From assembly GCF_030282845.1 (NCBI RefSeq), contig NZ_JASTWE010000038.1:1-36372 (forward strand): a DNA stretch of 36,372 bases, written 5' to 3'. Both the position numbers and the translations under genes were made by a program. Shown one piece after another: positions 8,415 to 16,678 of this stretch. How positions within the stretch are numbered: position 1 is the first letter of the stretch; each line of letters opens with the position of its first letter. This stretch comes from Pseudodesulfovibrio pelocollis. Its GTDB lineage: Bacteria > Desulfobacterota > Desulfovibrionia > Desulfovibrionales > Desulfovibrionaceae. The notes beneath the pieces were generated by a model that worked only from the letters and a program-made list of their open reading frames with translations, had not been told where the DNA came from and did no database searches.

Positions 8415-9369
8415 AGGATTCGACCATGGCCGCGAAGGGCGCATCGGCCACCGGGTCGGCACCCGTGGCGGTGACGGCCAGGATGTGGTTGGTGCCGGGC
8501 GGCGTCCAGACCCGGCCCCGGGCGTGGCTCTCCCGGCGCAGCAGCCTGCGCCCCGGGGAAGTGGCGGCCAGCCCGTTCCAGGACACTGCCCCAGATGACC
8601 CGGCCCCGGCTGACCCGGCCACGGCCAGACCGGCTGGTGGCGGATCGGCCAGGGTAGCGGCGGCCCACTCGGCCAGTTCCCGCCCCTTGAGCAGGACGCT
8701 TGCCGGGGCAAAGCGCTCAAAGGTCAGACGCGTGCCAGGCCCCTTTCCCGGGGCGGTGCCCCCTGAGCGGCCCGGATTTCTCGGCCGCCAGTAGCGCACC
8801 GAGTAGTGGCCGGGCCGGAAGGAAAAGCTGTCGAGGACAAAGGCGGCCGGAACCCGGCCGCGCAGGCCGAACATGCAAAAGGGCACGGTCCGGCGGCAGG
8901 CCGGGTCGCTGGCCTCGGCCCGGGACACGGTGTGGTCGCGCAACGAGGCGAGCACGGTGGAGGCCAGGGTCTCGGCCCCCTCGTCGCCCTGGTCGTGCAT
9001 GAAGAACTGGACCAGGGCGGCCAGCCCGCTGCCCGGGCCGTGCAGGGCCGCGCCCATGCCGCGATGGCCCCCGGCCTGCCAGACAAAGCTGCGCACCCGC
9101 AGGCCGGAGTAGCCCAGGCTCTCCACGGCCTCGCGCCAGGACGCGGGCGGCTCGTCATCGTCCACGGCCCGCACGGCCGCGTCCTTGTGCCCCTTGGCCA
9201 GCCGTTTGAGATGCTTTTCAAAGGAAAATCCGCCCGCCACAGTCCGCCACTTGAGTTCGCACAGGGGGCGCGAGCCGCTGCCAAGGGTCAGTCCGTCGCG
9301 CTCCAGAATCACGGGCTCCCAGTCGTCGGGCACGGTCAGACCCACGCCGTTCCAGTGGTATTCGGCCAT
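8401..9369 (-). CDS. Conserved-looking cytoplasmic protein of unknown function, upstream of a PqqD-like gene
   Basis: A 322-residue soluble protein with no signal peptide or membrane segment. The N-terminus (WNGVGLTVPDDWEPVILERDGLTLG) resembles the start of PsbP/DcrB-like folds in pattern only, which is a weak hint. An Ala/Gly/Ser-rich, low-complexity stretch occurs near residues 245-262, followed by a C-terminal domain ending in VESYELV. No catalytic motif is recognisable. Its ATG lies one base after the stop of the secreted protein gene and its own stop overlaps the PqqD-like gene, so the three are almost certainly cotranscribed and probably work together. I cannot assign a function. Confidence 0.75.
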   Translation of the reverse strand: MAEYHWNGVGLTVPDDWEPVILERDGLTLGSGSRPLCELKWRTVAGGFSFEKHLKRLAKGHKDAAVRAVDDDEPPASWREAVESLGYSGLRVRSFVWQAGGHRGMGAALHGPGSGLAALVQFFMHDQGDEGAETLASTVLASLRDHTVSRAEASDPACRRTVPFCMFGLRGRVPAAFVLDSFSFRPGHYSVRYWRPRNPGRSGGTAPGKGPGTRLTFERFAPASVLLKGRELAEWAAATLADPPPAGLAVAGSAGAGSSGAVSWNGLAATSPGRRLLRRESHARGRVWTPPGTNHILAVTATGADPVADAPFAAMVESYELV

Positions 9370-9370
9370 G

Positions 9371-9964
9371 CTAGCGGGGGATGAAGTCGTCCAGGCTCCT
9401 GATGGCCGTTGGGGCGCGCCGGGCCTGCCTGTCAGAGGCGGTCAGGAAACACTCGTACTCGGCCTGCACGCCGGATTCCAGGGTCATCTTGATGGACACG
9501 CCCGGCCGCATCTCCTTGTCCCGACTCCACATGACCATCACGGACATGGCCTGCCCGTCGCTGGAAAAGTCCCACTGCCAGGCGATGACGTTGCGGAAGG
9601 CGTCGCCCTGGTAGCTGCCCGGCTTGCCGAAACGGGCCGTGTACTCCTTGACCAGCTCGTTGAAGAACTTCTGGCTGGTCTCGTGAAACTTCAGCTTGAC
9701 GCGCAGCAGTTTTCGCTCGCCCAGGCAGTTGCCATGGGTCAGGCTGCCGCCGCGTATGCCGGGCACGGCATCGGGCGAGAGGTTCATCTCGGTCAGGAAG
9801 GGGATGTCAGGGATGATCAGGGCCGGGCCCTCGCAGTGCTGCTCGTAGCGGGCCATGTCCTGGCCGAGGGTGAATCCCGCCAGGGTCAGGGGCAGTTCCC
9901 CGGCCAGACACGGTGTGGCGGCGAGCATCATGGCCAGGAGCGTCAGCGCAATCGGTTTCTTCAT
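9371..9964 (-). CDS. Secreted protein of unknown function
   Basis: A 197-residue protein with a clear Sec signal peptide (KKPIALTLLAMMLAATPCLA, with cleavage likely after CLA). The mature part has the pattern LTLAGFTLGQDMARYEQHCE near its start and FFNELVKEYTARFGKPGSYQGD later, followed by WQWDFSSDGQAMSVMVMWS. This resembles small periplasmic proteins that begin with a GFxLG segment and carry a C-terminal beta-rich domain, but I do not recognise a named family. AGGGGG lies eight bases before the ATG at 9964; an upstream in-frame TTG at 9970 is less likely. It heads the cassette with the unknown 322-residue protein and the PqqD-like protein. Confidence 0.8.
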   Translation of the reverse strand: MKKPIALTLLAMMLAATPCLAGELPLTLAGFTLGQDMARYEQHCEGPALIIPDIPFLTEMNLSPDAVPGIRGGSLTHGNCLGERKLLRVKLKFHETSQKFFNELVKEYTARFGKPGSYQGDAFRNVIAWQWDFSSDGQAMSVMVMWSRDKEMRPGVSIKMTLESGVQAEYECFLTASDRQARRAPTAIRSLDDFIPR

Positions 9965-9992
9965 CGGCAAAACCCCCTTGCTTGAAAAAGGC

Positions 9993-10022
9993 TTGTCCGT
10001 CCCGTGGACGGTATCATATGAT
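9993..10022 (+). promoter_or_regulatory. Possible sigma-70 promoter with an internal palindrome
   Basis: TTGTCC (9993-9998) and TATGAT (10017-10022) are separated by 18 bases and face the phosphatase gene at 10093. The -10 box matches consensus at five of six positions and the -35 at four of six. The spacer holds a perfect inverted repeat, CCGTCC-CGT-GGACGG (9997-10011), which could bind a repressor. Confidence 0.4.
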
Positions 10023-10092
10023 TAAACGAGAAACTCACGCTTGGCAAAGGGATAGAACGGATGCGCACGGGAAACCGGCACCGGAGACAGCC

Positions 10093-11652
10093 ATGACCCT
10101 ACGGGCGGCTACATATTTCCTGCTGGCCCTGGCTGGCGGCGCGCTTTACGGCGGACGGGTCTGCCCGCTGCTTGAGGGACTGACAGCCCCCCGGCTCTGG
10201 CTGCTCCCCCTGCTCCCCCTGGCCGCAGCCATGCTGGTGCGCGCTCTGGCCCTGCGCCCCCTGCTTGAGCTGCGTCATCCGGCCCTGCGGGCGCGGCTCC
10301 AGCTCGGCCTGGACCTCGGCCTGTTCACCTCGGCCGCCCTGGCCACGGCCCTGGCCGTGCAACTGACCCACGGCTTCGGCCTCATGGGCAGCGGCCTGAA
10401 GATGGCGCTTGGCGTCTTCACCGTCGGCGTGTTCGCCAGCTTCGACCTCGCCCTGGAGCGCGAGCGCGAAGTCATCAGCACGGCCAGACCCCGCACTGGC
10501 CCGGCCCGCGAACACTCGCCGCCCGGCCGCGTTGTCTCCATCGCCAGCCAGTTCATTCTGGTGACCACCACCATCATCCTGCTCGCCGCGGCCGTGCTCC
10601 TGGTCGTGCTCATGCGCGACATCCAATGGTTTTCCGAGCAGGGTCTCGGCCCGTTGTCGCTGCCCATCCTCGGCCCGGCCGTGCTCGGCGAACTGCTCCT
10701 GGTCATGGGCACGCTGCTGGTCCTGACGGTCAACCTGGCCGTGTCCTACGCCCGCAACCTGCGCCTGCTCTTCGCCAACCAGACCGCCGTGCTCGAAGCC
10801 GTGAGCCGGGGCGACCTCTCCCGGCGGGTGCCTGCGGTCACCTGCGATGAAATGGGCGTCATCGCCGCCCACACCAACACCATGATCATCAGCCTGCGCG
10901 ACGGCCAGCGCCTGCGCGACGGCCTGCACATCGCCAAGGAGGTGCAGCAGAACCTCCTGCCGGGCTCGGCCCCGATACTGCCCGGCCTGGAGATGGCCGG
11001 GGCGGCCGTGTTCTCCGAGGAGACCGGGGGAGACTTCTTCGACTACATCGGCTGCGACGACGAGGTCTGCGGACGCATCGCCGTGGCCGTGGGCGACGTG
11101 TCGGGCCACGGCATCGGCGCGGCCCTGCTCATGGCCGCCGGGCGCGCCCTGGTCCGCCAGAGCGCGGCCTCGCCCGGCTCCCCGGCTGGCAACATCACCA
11201 CCGCCAACCGCCACCTGGCCCGCGACATCGACGACACGGGCCGGTTCATGACCCTGTTCTTCATGGTCCTCGACCCGGCCAGCGGCGAGGCCACCTGGGT
11301 CAACGCGGGCCACCAGCCGCCCCTGCTCCACGATTCGGCCGACGACTCCTTCCGCCAGCTGCGCGGCCGCGACATCCCGCTGGGGGTGGACCGGCAGTGG
11401 CGCTTCCACCAGGAGACCATGCCCCTGCCCGGCCCGGGCCAGACCCTGCTCATCGGGACCGACGGCCTGTGGGAGGCCCAGGACGCCCGGGGCGAGATGT
11501 TCGGCCCGGAGCGGGTGCGTCGGGTACTCCGCGACAATGCGGACGCGGGCGCCCAGGCACTGGTCCGCGCTCTGCTCGCCGCCGTGGCCGACTTCACCGG
11601 CCCCACACCCCAGGACGACGACATCACCCTGGTGGTGGTCAAGGGCGTGTGA
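10093..11652 (+). CDS. Membrane HAMP-SpoIIE (PP2C-type) serine phosphatase
   Basis: A 519-residue protein with six predicted membrane helices (about 5-22, 34-54, 72-92, 100-119, 151-173, 193-218). A HAMP-like linker (about 218-270) and a PP2C/SpoIIE phosphatase domain (about 280-519) follow. Metal-binding motifs are intact: GGDFFDYI (D314), VGDVSGHGIGAALLMA (D335), TDGLWEA (D457) and DDITLVVVK (D509-D510). Such RsbU-like enzymes dephosphorylate anti-sigma-factor antagonists in partner-switching pathways. No STAS antagonist or anti-sigma kinase gene is nearby, so its target is unknown. The ATG at 10093 has GGAG six bases upstream. rsmG follows 64 bases later on the same strand. Confidence 0.9.
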   Translation: MTLRAATYFLLALAGGALYGGRVCPLLEGLTAPRLWLLPLLPLAAAMLVRALALRPLLELRHPALRARLQLGLDLGLFTSAALATALAVQLTHGFGLMGSGLKMALGVFTVGVFASFDLALEREREVISTARPRTGPAREHSPPGRVVSIASQFILVTTTIILLAAAVLLVVLMRDIQWFSEQGLGPLSLPILGPAVLGELLLVMGTLLVLTVNLAVSYARNLRLLFANQTAVLEAVSRGDLSRRVPAVTCDEMGVIAAHTNTMIISLRDGQRLRDGLHIAKEVQQNLLPGSAPILPGLEMAGAAVFSEETGGDFFDYIGCDDEVCGRIAVAVGDVSGHGIGAALLMAAGRALVRQSAASPGSPAGNITTANRHLARDIDDTGRFMTLFFMVLDPASGEATWVNAGHQPPLLHDSADDSFRQLRGRDIPLGVDRQWRFHQETMPLPGPGQTLLIGTDGLWEAQDARGEMFGPERVRRVLRDNADAGAQALVRALLAAVADFTGPTPQDDDITLVVVKGV

Positions 11653-11716
11653 CGCCCGGTGCCACCCGGCGCAGGATTTTCTGGATTCCCGGCCCGAAAA
11701 GCCGTATTGGCTGCCC

Positions 11717-12382
11717 ATGGCGCAGACACACCCGACACCGGCCGACGTGGCCGCCGCCGCCCGCAGGCTCGGCCGTCCCGTGCAGGACGCCCAGGCCTTG
11801 GCCCTGGCCGATTACCTGGGCCAGTTGGTCAAGTGGAACGCCAAGATGAATCTGGTGGGGCCGTCGGACTGGTCCACGGTCTTTGAGACCCTGGTGGTGG
11901 ACAGCCTGTATCTGGCCGATTTTCTGGAAGGACTGAACCTGGGCGTTGCCCCGCTGTGCCTCGACCTCGGGGCCGGGGCCGGGCTGCCGGGCATTCCCCT
12001 GCGCCTGCTCTGGCAGCGAGGCGACTACTGGCTGGTGGAGAGCCGCGACAAGCGGGCCACCTTCATGCGCTCGGCCGTGGGTCGGCTCGGCCTGCCCGCC
12101 ACCCACGTCTTCCACGGCCGGGCCGAAGAGGCCCTGGACAAACTCGACCGCCACGGCCACCACGCCACCGCCGACCTGATCGTCAGCCGGGCCTTCATGC
12201 CCTGGCCCGAGCTGCTTCCCTTTGTGCGCCCCATGCTCCACCCCGGCGGCGCGCTGGTGATTCTGGCCAACACCCCGCCGCCGCCCGAGCCGGAACTGCC
12301 CGCAGGATGGTCCCTGGCCGATGTGGCCAGCTACCCGGCCGCCGGGAAAACCCGCTTCTTCTGGTCCCTGCGCGCGGCGTAA
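11717..12382 (+). CDS. rsmG: 16S rRNA (guanine-527-N7)-methyltransferase RsmG
   Basis: A 221-residue SAM-dependent methyltransferase (RsmG/GidB) that methylates G527 of 16S rRNA. Family features are the N-terminal YLGQLVKWNAKMNLVG, the SAM-binding LDLGAGAGLPGIPLRL, the LVESRDKRATFMRSAVGRLGL motif and the IVSRAF catalytic region. Length is normal for the family. The ATG at 11717 is the first start in register with family-like sequence, though its ribosome site is weak. It is convergent with the small gene at 12410-12673; the 27 bases between them hold no clear terminator. Confidence 0.93.
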   Translation: MAQTHPTPADVAAAARRLGRPVQDAQALALADYLGQLVKWNAKMNLVGPSDWSTVFETLVVDSLYLADFLEGLNLGVAPLCLDLGAGAGLPGIPLRLLWQRGDYWLVESRDKRATFMRSAVGRLGLPATHVFHGRAEEALDKLDRHGHHATADLIVSRAFMPWPELLPFVRPMLHPGGALVILANTPPPPEPELPAGWSLADVASYPAAGKTRFFWSLRAA

Positions 12383-12409
12383 ACGGCACGACGCAGAGAC
12401 CTTCTCCCC

Positions 12410-12673
12410 TCAGCCCTGTCTGGTCCCGCCCTCGGCCCCGTCTTCGGCCTCCAGGGCCGCGCCCACGCCCTCCTCGCTGGTCAGCGAGGCGTAGGCATCC
12501 TTGAAGATGAGCTTGGTGGCCAGCACGTCGGCCTGTTCCCCGAGGTCCATCAGGGTTTCCAGAAACTCGATGATGGCCAGCCGCCGCTCCTCCTCGCCGT
12601 GCTCGAATTCAAAGGCGCAGTCGCCGCTGGCGAAATAGTTCTCCACCCGTTTGAGATAGTCGATGTCCAGCAT
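12410..12673 (-). CDS. Small conserved-type acidic protein of unknown function
   Basis: An 87-residue acidic protein (LDIDYLKRVENYFASGDCAFEF at the N-terminus, very Glu-rich tail). No signal peptide or membrane segment. The start has AGAGGG just upstream and lies 13 bases after the rlmH stop, so it is probably the last gene of the run from the metallophosphoesterase through rlmH. The overall helical, acidic composition suggests a small adaptor or regulator, but I do not recognise a family. Codon use matches the neighbours, which supports it being real. Confidence 0.7.
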   Translation of the reverse strand: MLDIDYLKRVENYFASGDCAFEFEHGEEERRLAIIEFLETLMDLGEQADVLATKLIFKDAYASLTSEEGVGAALEAEDGAEGGTRQG

Positions 12674-12686
12674 GGGTCCCTCTGTG

Positions 12687-13157
12687 TCAGTCGTGATGGT
12701 ATGGCATGTTCTTCAGAATGGTGGCGGCCCGGTAAAGCTGCTCCAGCAGCATCAGCCGGGCCAGCTCGTGGGGCAGGGTCATGTCGCTGAGCCGGATGCT
12801 CGCCCGCGCCGCCGCCCTGACCTCGTCCGACAGGCCGAACGGCCCGCCGATGATGAACACGGGCCGCTGGTTGGGCGCATCGGTCCACTTCTCCACAAAG
12901 GCGGCAAGCTGGCGCGAGGTGAGCCGCTCGCCGTGCTCGTCGAGGATGACCGCCACATCGCCGGGCGCGAGCCGGGCCAGGATGGCCTCGCCCTCCTTTC
13001 GGCTGCGCTCCACGGGCGGCAGCTTGCCCGGGCCGTCCCTGATCACGGCCTCGTCGAGCTTGAAGAACCGAACGAGCTTCTTCCAATAGTGGTCGCATCC
13101 GTCCCGGGAAAAAGGCTCCTTGAGCTTGCCCACCCAGATGAAACCGATCCTGCTCAT
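12687..13157 (-). CDS. rlmH: 23S rRNA (pseudouridine-1915-N3)-methyltransferase RlmH
   Basis: A 156-residue SPOUT-class methyltransferase that modifies pseudouridine 1915 in helix 69 of 23S rRNA. The usual RlmH elements are present: FIIGGPFGLSDEVRAAA with the SAM-binding knot glycines, LDEHGERLTSRQLAAF, and the C-terminal LMLLEQLYRAATILKNMPYHHD ending in the typical YH. Length is standard. The start lies six bases after the metallophosphoesterase stop, with a weak GGA site close to the ATG, so translation may be coupled. Confidence 0.95.
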   Translation of the reverse strand: MSRIGFIWVGKLKEPFSRDGCDHYWKKLVRFFKLDEAVIRDGPGKLPPVERSRKEGEAILARLAPGDVAVILDEHGERLTSRQLAAFVEKWTDAPNQRPVFIIGGPFGLSDEVRAAARASIRLSDMTLPHELARLMLLEQLYRAATILKNMPYHHD

Positions 13158-13163
13158 GGTCCG

Positions 13164-13820
13164 TCACACGCTCATGAGCTCAGCGGAAAGCGTGTTGTCC
13201 CGGTATTCGATACGCACGAATCCGCCGCCCGCCAGCATGCCCGGGTTGATGACCGTGGTTTCGCCGATGCGGTCCACGGCCCTGGATTCATGAATATGGC
13301 CGGTCAGGACCAGGGCCGGACGCGCACCCTCGATAAAGGCCCGCACGCCAGGACTGCCCACATGCTGGCCGTTACCCAGCCGGTCCACCCCCGAGGCGTG
13401 GGGCGGCTCGTGCACGGCCACGATCAGGGTGTCGAAGTGTGCGGCCAGGGCGTGGGTGGCGTCGAGCCAGCCGGTCAGGGTCTCCTCGGCCACCTCGCCC
13501 GGGGTGCCGAAGGGCGTTGGCGTGGAATAGCCCACGCCCATCAGCCCGAGGCCCGGGGCCAGTTCGCGCGCCCGCAGGTGGATGTCCATGCCCCGTTCGG
13601 CCAGCCGGGCCTGGACCGCGTCGGTGTCCATGTTGCCCGGCAGGGCCAGGATGCGCGGGTTGATGGCCGCCACCGCGCCGATGACCCGGTCAGCCGATTC
13701 GCGGCCGCCCCGGTTGGTCAGGTCGCCGGTGATGATCACCCCCTGCGCCCGGCCCAGGCCGGGAATGGAGCCGAGCACGCCGGTGCTCTCGTGGATGTCG
13801 CCAAAGGCTATCCAGTACAC
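13164..13820 (-). CDS. Calcineurin-like metallophosphoesterase
   Basis: A 218-residue cytoplasmic phosphoesterase. The metal-binding motifs are in order: GDIHE (D8, H10), GDLTN, GNMD, VHEPP and GHIHE. The two-metal site therefore looks complete. The fold is that of the YfcE/Icc-like Metallophos group; substrate is unknown (phosphodiester or protein phosphate). Translation probably begins at a GTG at 13820, which has GGGGAGG seven bases upstream. The gene lies 13 bases after the Lon-like protease and 6 bases before rlmH on the same strand. Confidence 0.88.
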   Translation of the reverse strand: MYWIAFGDIHESTGVLGSIPGLGRAQGVIITGDLTNRGGRESADRVIGAVAAINPRILALPGNMDTDAVQARLAERGMDIHLRARELAPGLGLMGVGYSTPTPFGTPGEVAEETLTGWLDATHALAAHFDTLIVAVHEPPHASGVDRLGNGQHVGSPGVRAFIEGARPALVLTGHIHESRAVDRIGETTVINPGMLAGGGFVRIEYRDNTLSAELMSV

Positions 13821-13833
13821 GGCGCCGCCTCCC

Positions 13834-16248
13834 CTATTTCCTGCCTTCGGCGGCCACGGCCAGCCGGGTCAGTTCGGCCAGCCGGGTGTCCACCAGCCGA
13901 TACAGGGTGCCGGTGGGATACTGACCGTTCTTGCCCCGCACCCCGCAGCGCATGCCGGTGAGCAAGAACATGGCCTCCTCGATGGTGCTGACCGGGAAGA
14001 TGTGGAACCGCCCCTCGTCCACGGCCTTGACGATCTCGTCTTTGAGCATCAGGTTGACCACGTTGTCCGCGGGCAGGATGACGCCCTGGCGACCGGTGAG
14101 CTTGCGGCGGCGGCAGACCTCGAAGAATCCCTCGACCTTGCGGTTGACCCCGCCCACGGCCATGACCGCGCCGGACTGGGAGACCGCGCCGGTGAAGGCG
14201 CGTGAAAGGTTGATGGGCACGCCGGACAGGGCCGAGAGCAGGGAGGCCAGCTCCGCGCCCGAGGCCGAGTCGCCCTCGATGCCCGCATAGGACTGCTCGA
14301 AGCACAGGGAGCCGGTCAGGACGATGGGCTTGTCCTGGGCAAAGAGGCGCACCAGATAGGACTTGATGATCATCATGCCCTTGGTGTGGATGGGGCCGCC
14401 CAGCTGGGCTTCGCGCTCCAGATCGAGAATGCCGCCGTGGCCCACGCCCACGGTGCAGGATATCTGATGCGGCAGGCCGATCTCGTAGTCGCCGAACTGG
14501 GTGACAGAGAGCCCGTTGGCAAGGCCCACGGCCTGGCCCGTGGTCTGCACCTTGATCACCTGCCGGTCGTACTCGGTCATGAACTCCTCTTCGTAGAGGT
14601 TGACCCGGTAGTCCTTGGCAGCCACCGCCGCAGTGAGGTCGGCCGAACCCACCTCGCTCCGTCCGGCCATCCGGGCCAGGGCCGAGGCCTCGACCATCCG
14701 CTCGCGCAGCAGGGGGATGTAGAGGGAGAGCCGTTTCTGGTCCTCCACCAGCCGGGAGCCGAAATCCACCAGCCCGGCCATGGCATCGCGGGTGAAGGGG
14801 AGCAGCTCCGACTCGACCGCGATCTGGCCGATGACGTGCAGGTAGTTGCGGATGTTGGCGGCGTTTCGCGTAGCCGCATGCTGCATGTGCGCCTTGAGCT
14901 TGAAGAACTTGTCGAAGCGGTCGTCGTTGTAGAGCAGGATTTCGTAATGCTCTTCAGTGCCGATGAGGACGACCTTGAGCCGCAGATCAACGGGCGCTGG
15001 CTGCAGGGTGCGGGCCCGGACCTGGTCCGGGTCCACCGGGTCCTCGATGCGCGAGTGGCCCGAGCGCAGGGCGCGCAGCAGCCCTTCCCAGGAATTGGGA
15101 TTGGAGAGCAGGTCCTCGATGTTGAGGACCAGGAAGCCGCCGTTGGCCCGGTGGATGGCCCCGGCCTTGATCAGGGTGAAGTCCGTGTACAGCGCGCCCA
15201 TCTCGGCCTCGCGCTCGATGGAGCCGAGCAGGTTGAAGGCCGTGGGATGGTCCTCCACCACCACGGGCGCACCCTTGGTCTTGCCGTTGTCCACGAACAG
15301 GTTGACCTCGAAGCGGGTGAAGAAGTCCTCGCCGCCGGGCGCGCTCTCGGGCAGGAGCCCGGCCAGGGCGTTGTCGCGCGGCATGAACTGGTCCACGTTG
15401 TCGATCACCTCGTCCTGCAGGGCCTGGAAATACTCGGGCAGCCCGTCCACGACCTTGAACCGCTCCACGACCTTGGCAAAGCTCTCGTCGAGCACGGCCT
15501 TGGCCGCCTCGCGCTGGAGGTCCACCTCGGACTGGCGCATGTCCGCCTCGTTCTGGTTGATCTTGCGCAGGATGGCGCTGACCCCGGCCAGCAGTTCCTC
15601 GCCCTTGGCCTTGAGCTTCTTGCGCAAGCTCGGGCTCAGGGTCTCGAAGTCCTTGTCCGAAACCACCTGACCGTCCACGATGGGCGAAAGCGTCAGCACG
15701 CCCTCCTCGTCCAGGCTCAGGCTGAAGCTCTCCTTCTCGGCCGTGGCGTCCATCCTGCTGAAGAGTTCCTCCCGTTTCAAATTGTACTTCTTGACCATCC
15801 GCTCGTGCTTCTTCTGGAAGGCCTCCTTCTCGAAGCGGGCCGGAATCTCCTGGCGGATGTGGGCCATGGCCTTGTGCTGGGCCTGCTTGAACTTGCGCCC
15901 CTGGCCGGCAGGCATGCGCACGGCGATGGGGCTGTCGTTGTCCTCGAAGTTGTAGAGATAGACCCAGTCGCACGGCGTCTCGGCCCGGGCCGCAGCGGGC
16001 TTGAGAAAGCTCATGAGGAAATAGGTGCGGCCCATGTTGGGCTCGCCCGAGACATAGACGTTGTGCTCGTTGCCCTTGATCTCAAGGGCCAGGGACAGGG
16101 CCTGGATGGCCCGGGGCTGGAACTTGGCGTGGACGTTGCGCTGGGGAATGTCGGCGCTGGTGGCGAAGGGTATCCGGGCCGGGTCCGTGGCGGCCCGCAG
16201 CCTGTCGCCGCGCAGGCCCTTCACTGGGGGAGTGACGGTGTTGCTCAT
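13834..16248 (-). CDS. Lon-related AAA+ serine protease (AAA_32 / LonB-like family)
   Basis: A large, 804-residue ATP-dependent protease related to Lon but lacking the Lon N-terminal substrate domain. The Walker A region is GEPNMGRTYF (residues 68-77), with Arg in place of the usual Lys; this is common in the AAA_32 family. A middle helical, charged region (about 130-280) precedes the Walker B-type sequence GGFLVLNIEDLL. The C-terminal Lon protease domain has the catalytic Ser in GDSASGAEL (S663) and Lys in GGVNRKVEGFFEVC (K704). The dyad spacing matches Lon. It starts 125 bases after fliQ on the same strand, so it may be read from the motility transcript, but function in motility is not implied. 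The ATG at 16248 is chosen because the upstream extension does not look like the family. Confidence 0.92.
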   Translation of the reverse strand: MSNTVTPPVKGLRGDRLRAATDPARIPFATSADIPQRNVHAKFQPRAIQALSLALEIKGNEHNVYVSGEPNMGRTYFLMSFLKPAAARAETPCDWVYLYNFEDNDSPIAVRMPAGQGRKFKQAQHKAMAHIRQEIPARFEKEAFQKKHERMVKKYNLKREELFSRMDATAEKESFSLSLDEEGVLTLSPIVDGQVVSDKDFETLSPSLRKKLKAKGEELLAGVSAILRKINQNEADMRQSEVDLQREAAKAVLDESFAKVVERFKVVDGLPEYFQALQDEVIDNVDQFMPRDNALAGLLPESAPGGEDFFTRFEVNLFVDNGKTKGAPVVVEDHPTAFNLLGSIEREAEMGALYTDFTLIKAGAIHRANGGFLVLNIEDLLSNPNSWEGLLRALRSGHSRIEDPVDPDQVRARTLQPAPVDLRLKVVLIGTEEHYEILLYNDDRFDKFFKLKAHMQHAATRNAANIRNYLHVIGQIAVESELLPFTRDAMAGLVDFGSRLVEDQKRLSLYIPLLRERMVEASALARMAGRSEVGSADLTAAVAAKDYRVNLYEEEFMTEYDRQVIKVQTTGQAVGLANGLSVTQFGDYEIGLPHQISCTVGVGHGGILDLEREAQLGGPIHTKGMMIIKSYLVRLFAQDKPIVLTGSLCFEQSYAGIEGDSASGAELASLLSALSGVPINLSRAFTGAVSQSGAVMAVGGVNRKVEGFFEVCRRRKLTGRQGVILPADNVVNLMLKDEIVKAVDEGRFHIFPVSTIEEAMFLLTGMRCGVRGKNGQYPTGTLYRLVDTRLAELTRLAVAAEGRK

Positions 16249-16373
16249 TGGCTGCTCTCGTGTTCGTGGTGCGCGACGAAGCCGCCGCAGGGCGAAGATA
16301 CGGATTTTCCCCCGCGATGTCACCCCGCTTCATTGCTCGGGGATGGGAGCGACGGCGACCCGGCGCGCGGGCG

Positions 16374-16643
16374 CTACTGGATGTAGTTGGGCAGGTTGAG
16401 ATACAGGTTGATCGTGTAGGTCATCATCTTGTCCATGATCCAGGGGAAGGCCACCAGCAGGGCGATGAAGATGGCGATGATCTTGGGGACCATGGTCAGG
16501 GTCATCTCCTGGATCTGGGTGGCCGCCTGGAGCACGGAGATGAAGATGCCCACCGCCATGCCCACGCCGAGCATGGGCAGGGCGATGGTCAGGGTGATCT
16601 CGATGGCTTGCCGGGCGAAACCGACCACGAATTCAGGCGTCAT
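16374..16643 (-). CDS. fliQ: Flagellar type III export protein FliQ
   Basis: An 89-residue inner-membrane protein with two long helices, the standard size of FliQ. The sequence VVGFARQAIEITLTIALPML and the middle ISVLQAATQIQEMTLTMVPKI are diagnostic of the family. FliQ helps form the export gate core with FliP and FliR. fliR and flhB are not in this window. It is the last flagellar gene of the minus-strand run and lies 35 bases after fliP. Confidence 0.97.
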   Translation of the reverse strand: MTPEFVVGFARQAIEITLTIALPMLGVGMAVGIFISVLQAATQIQEMTLTMVPKIIAIFIALLVAFPWIMDKMMTYTINLYLNLPNYIQ

Positions 16644-16678
16644 GACGCACTACTCCCCGGGAACAAGGACGCGCCCGG

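Noticed and set aside
14386-16386. A 666-codon plus-strand open frame opposite the Lon-like gene
   Set aside because: It is the antisense shadow of a gene whose catalytic motifs are clear.
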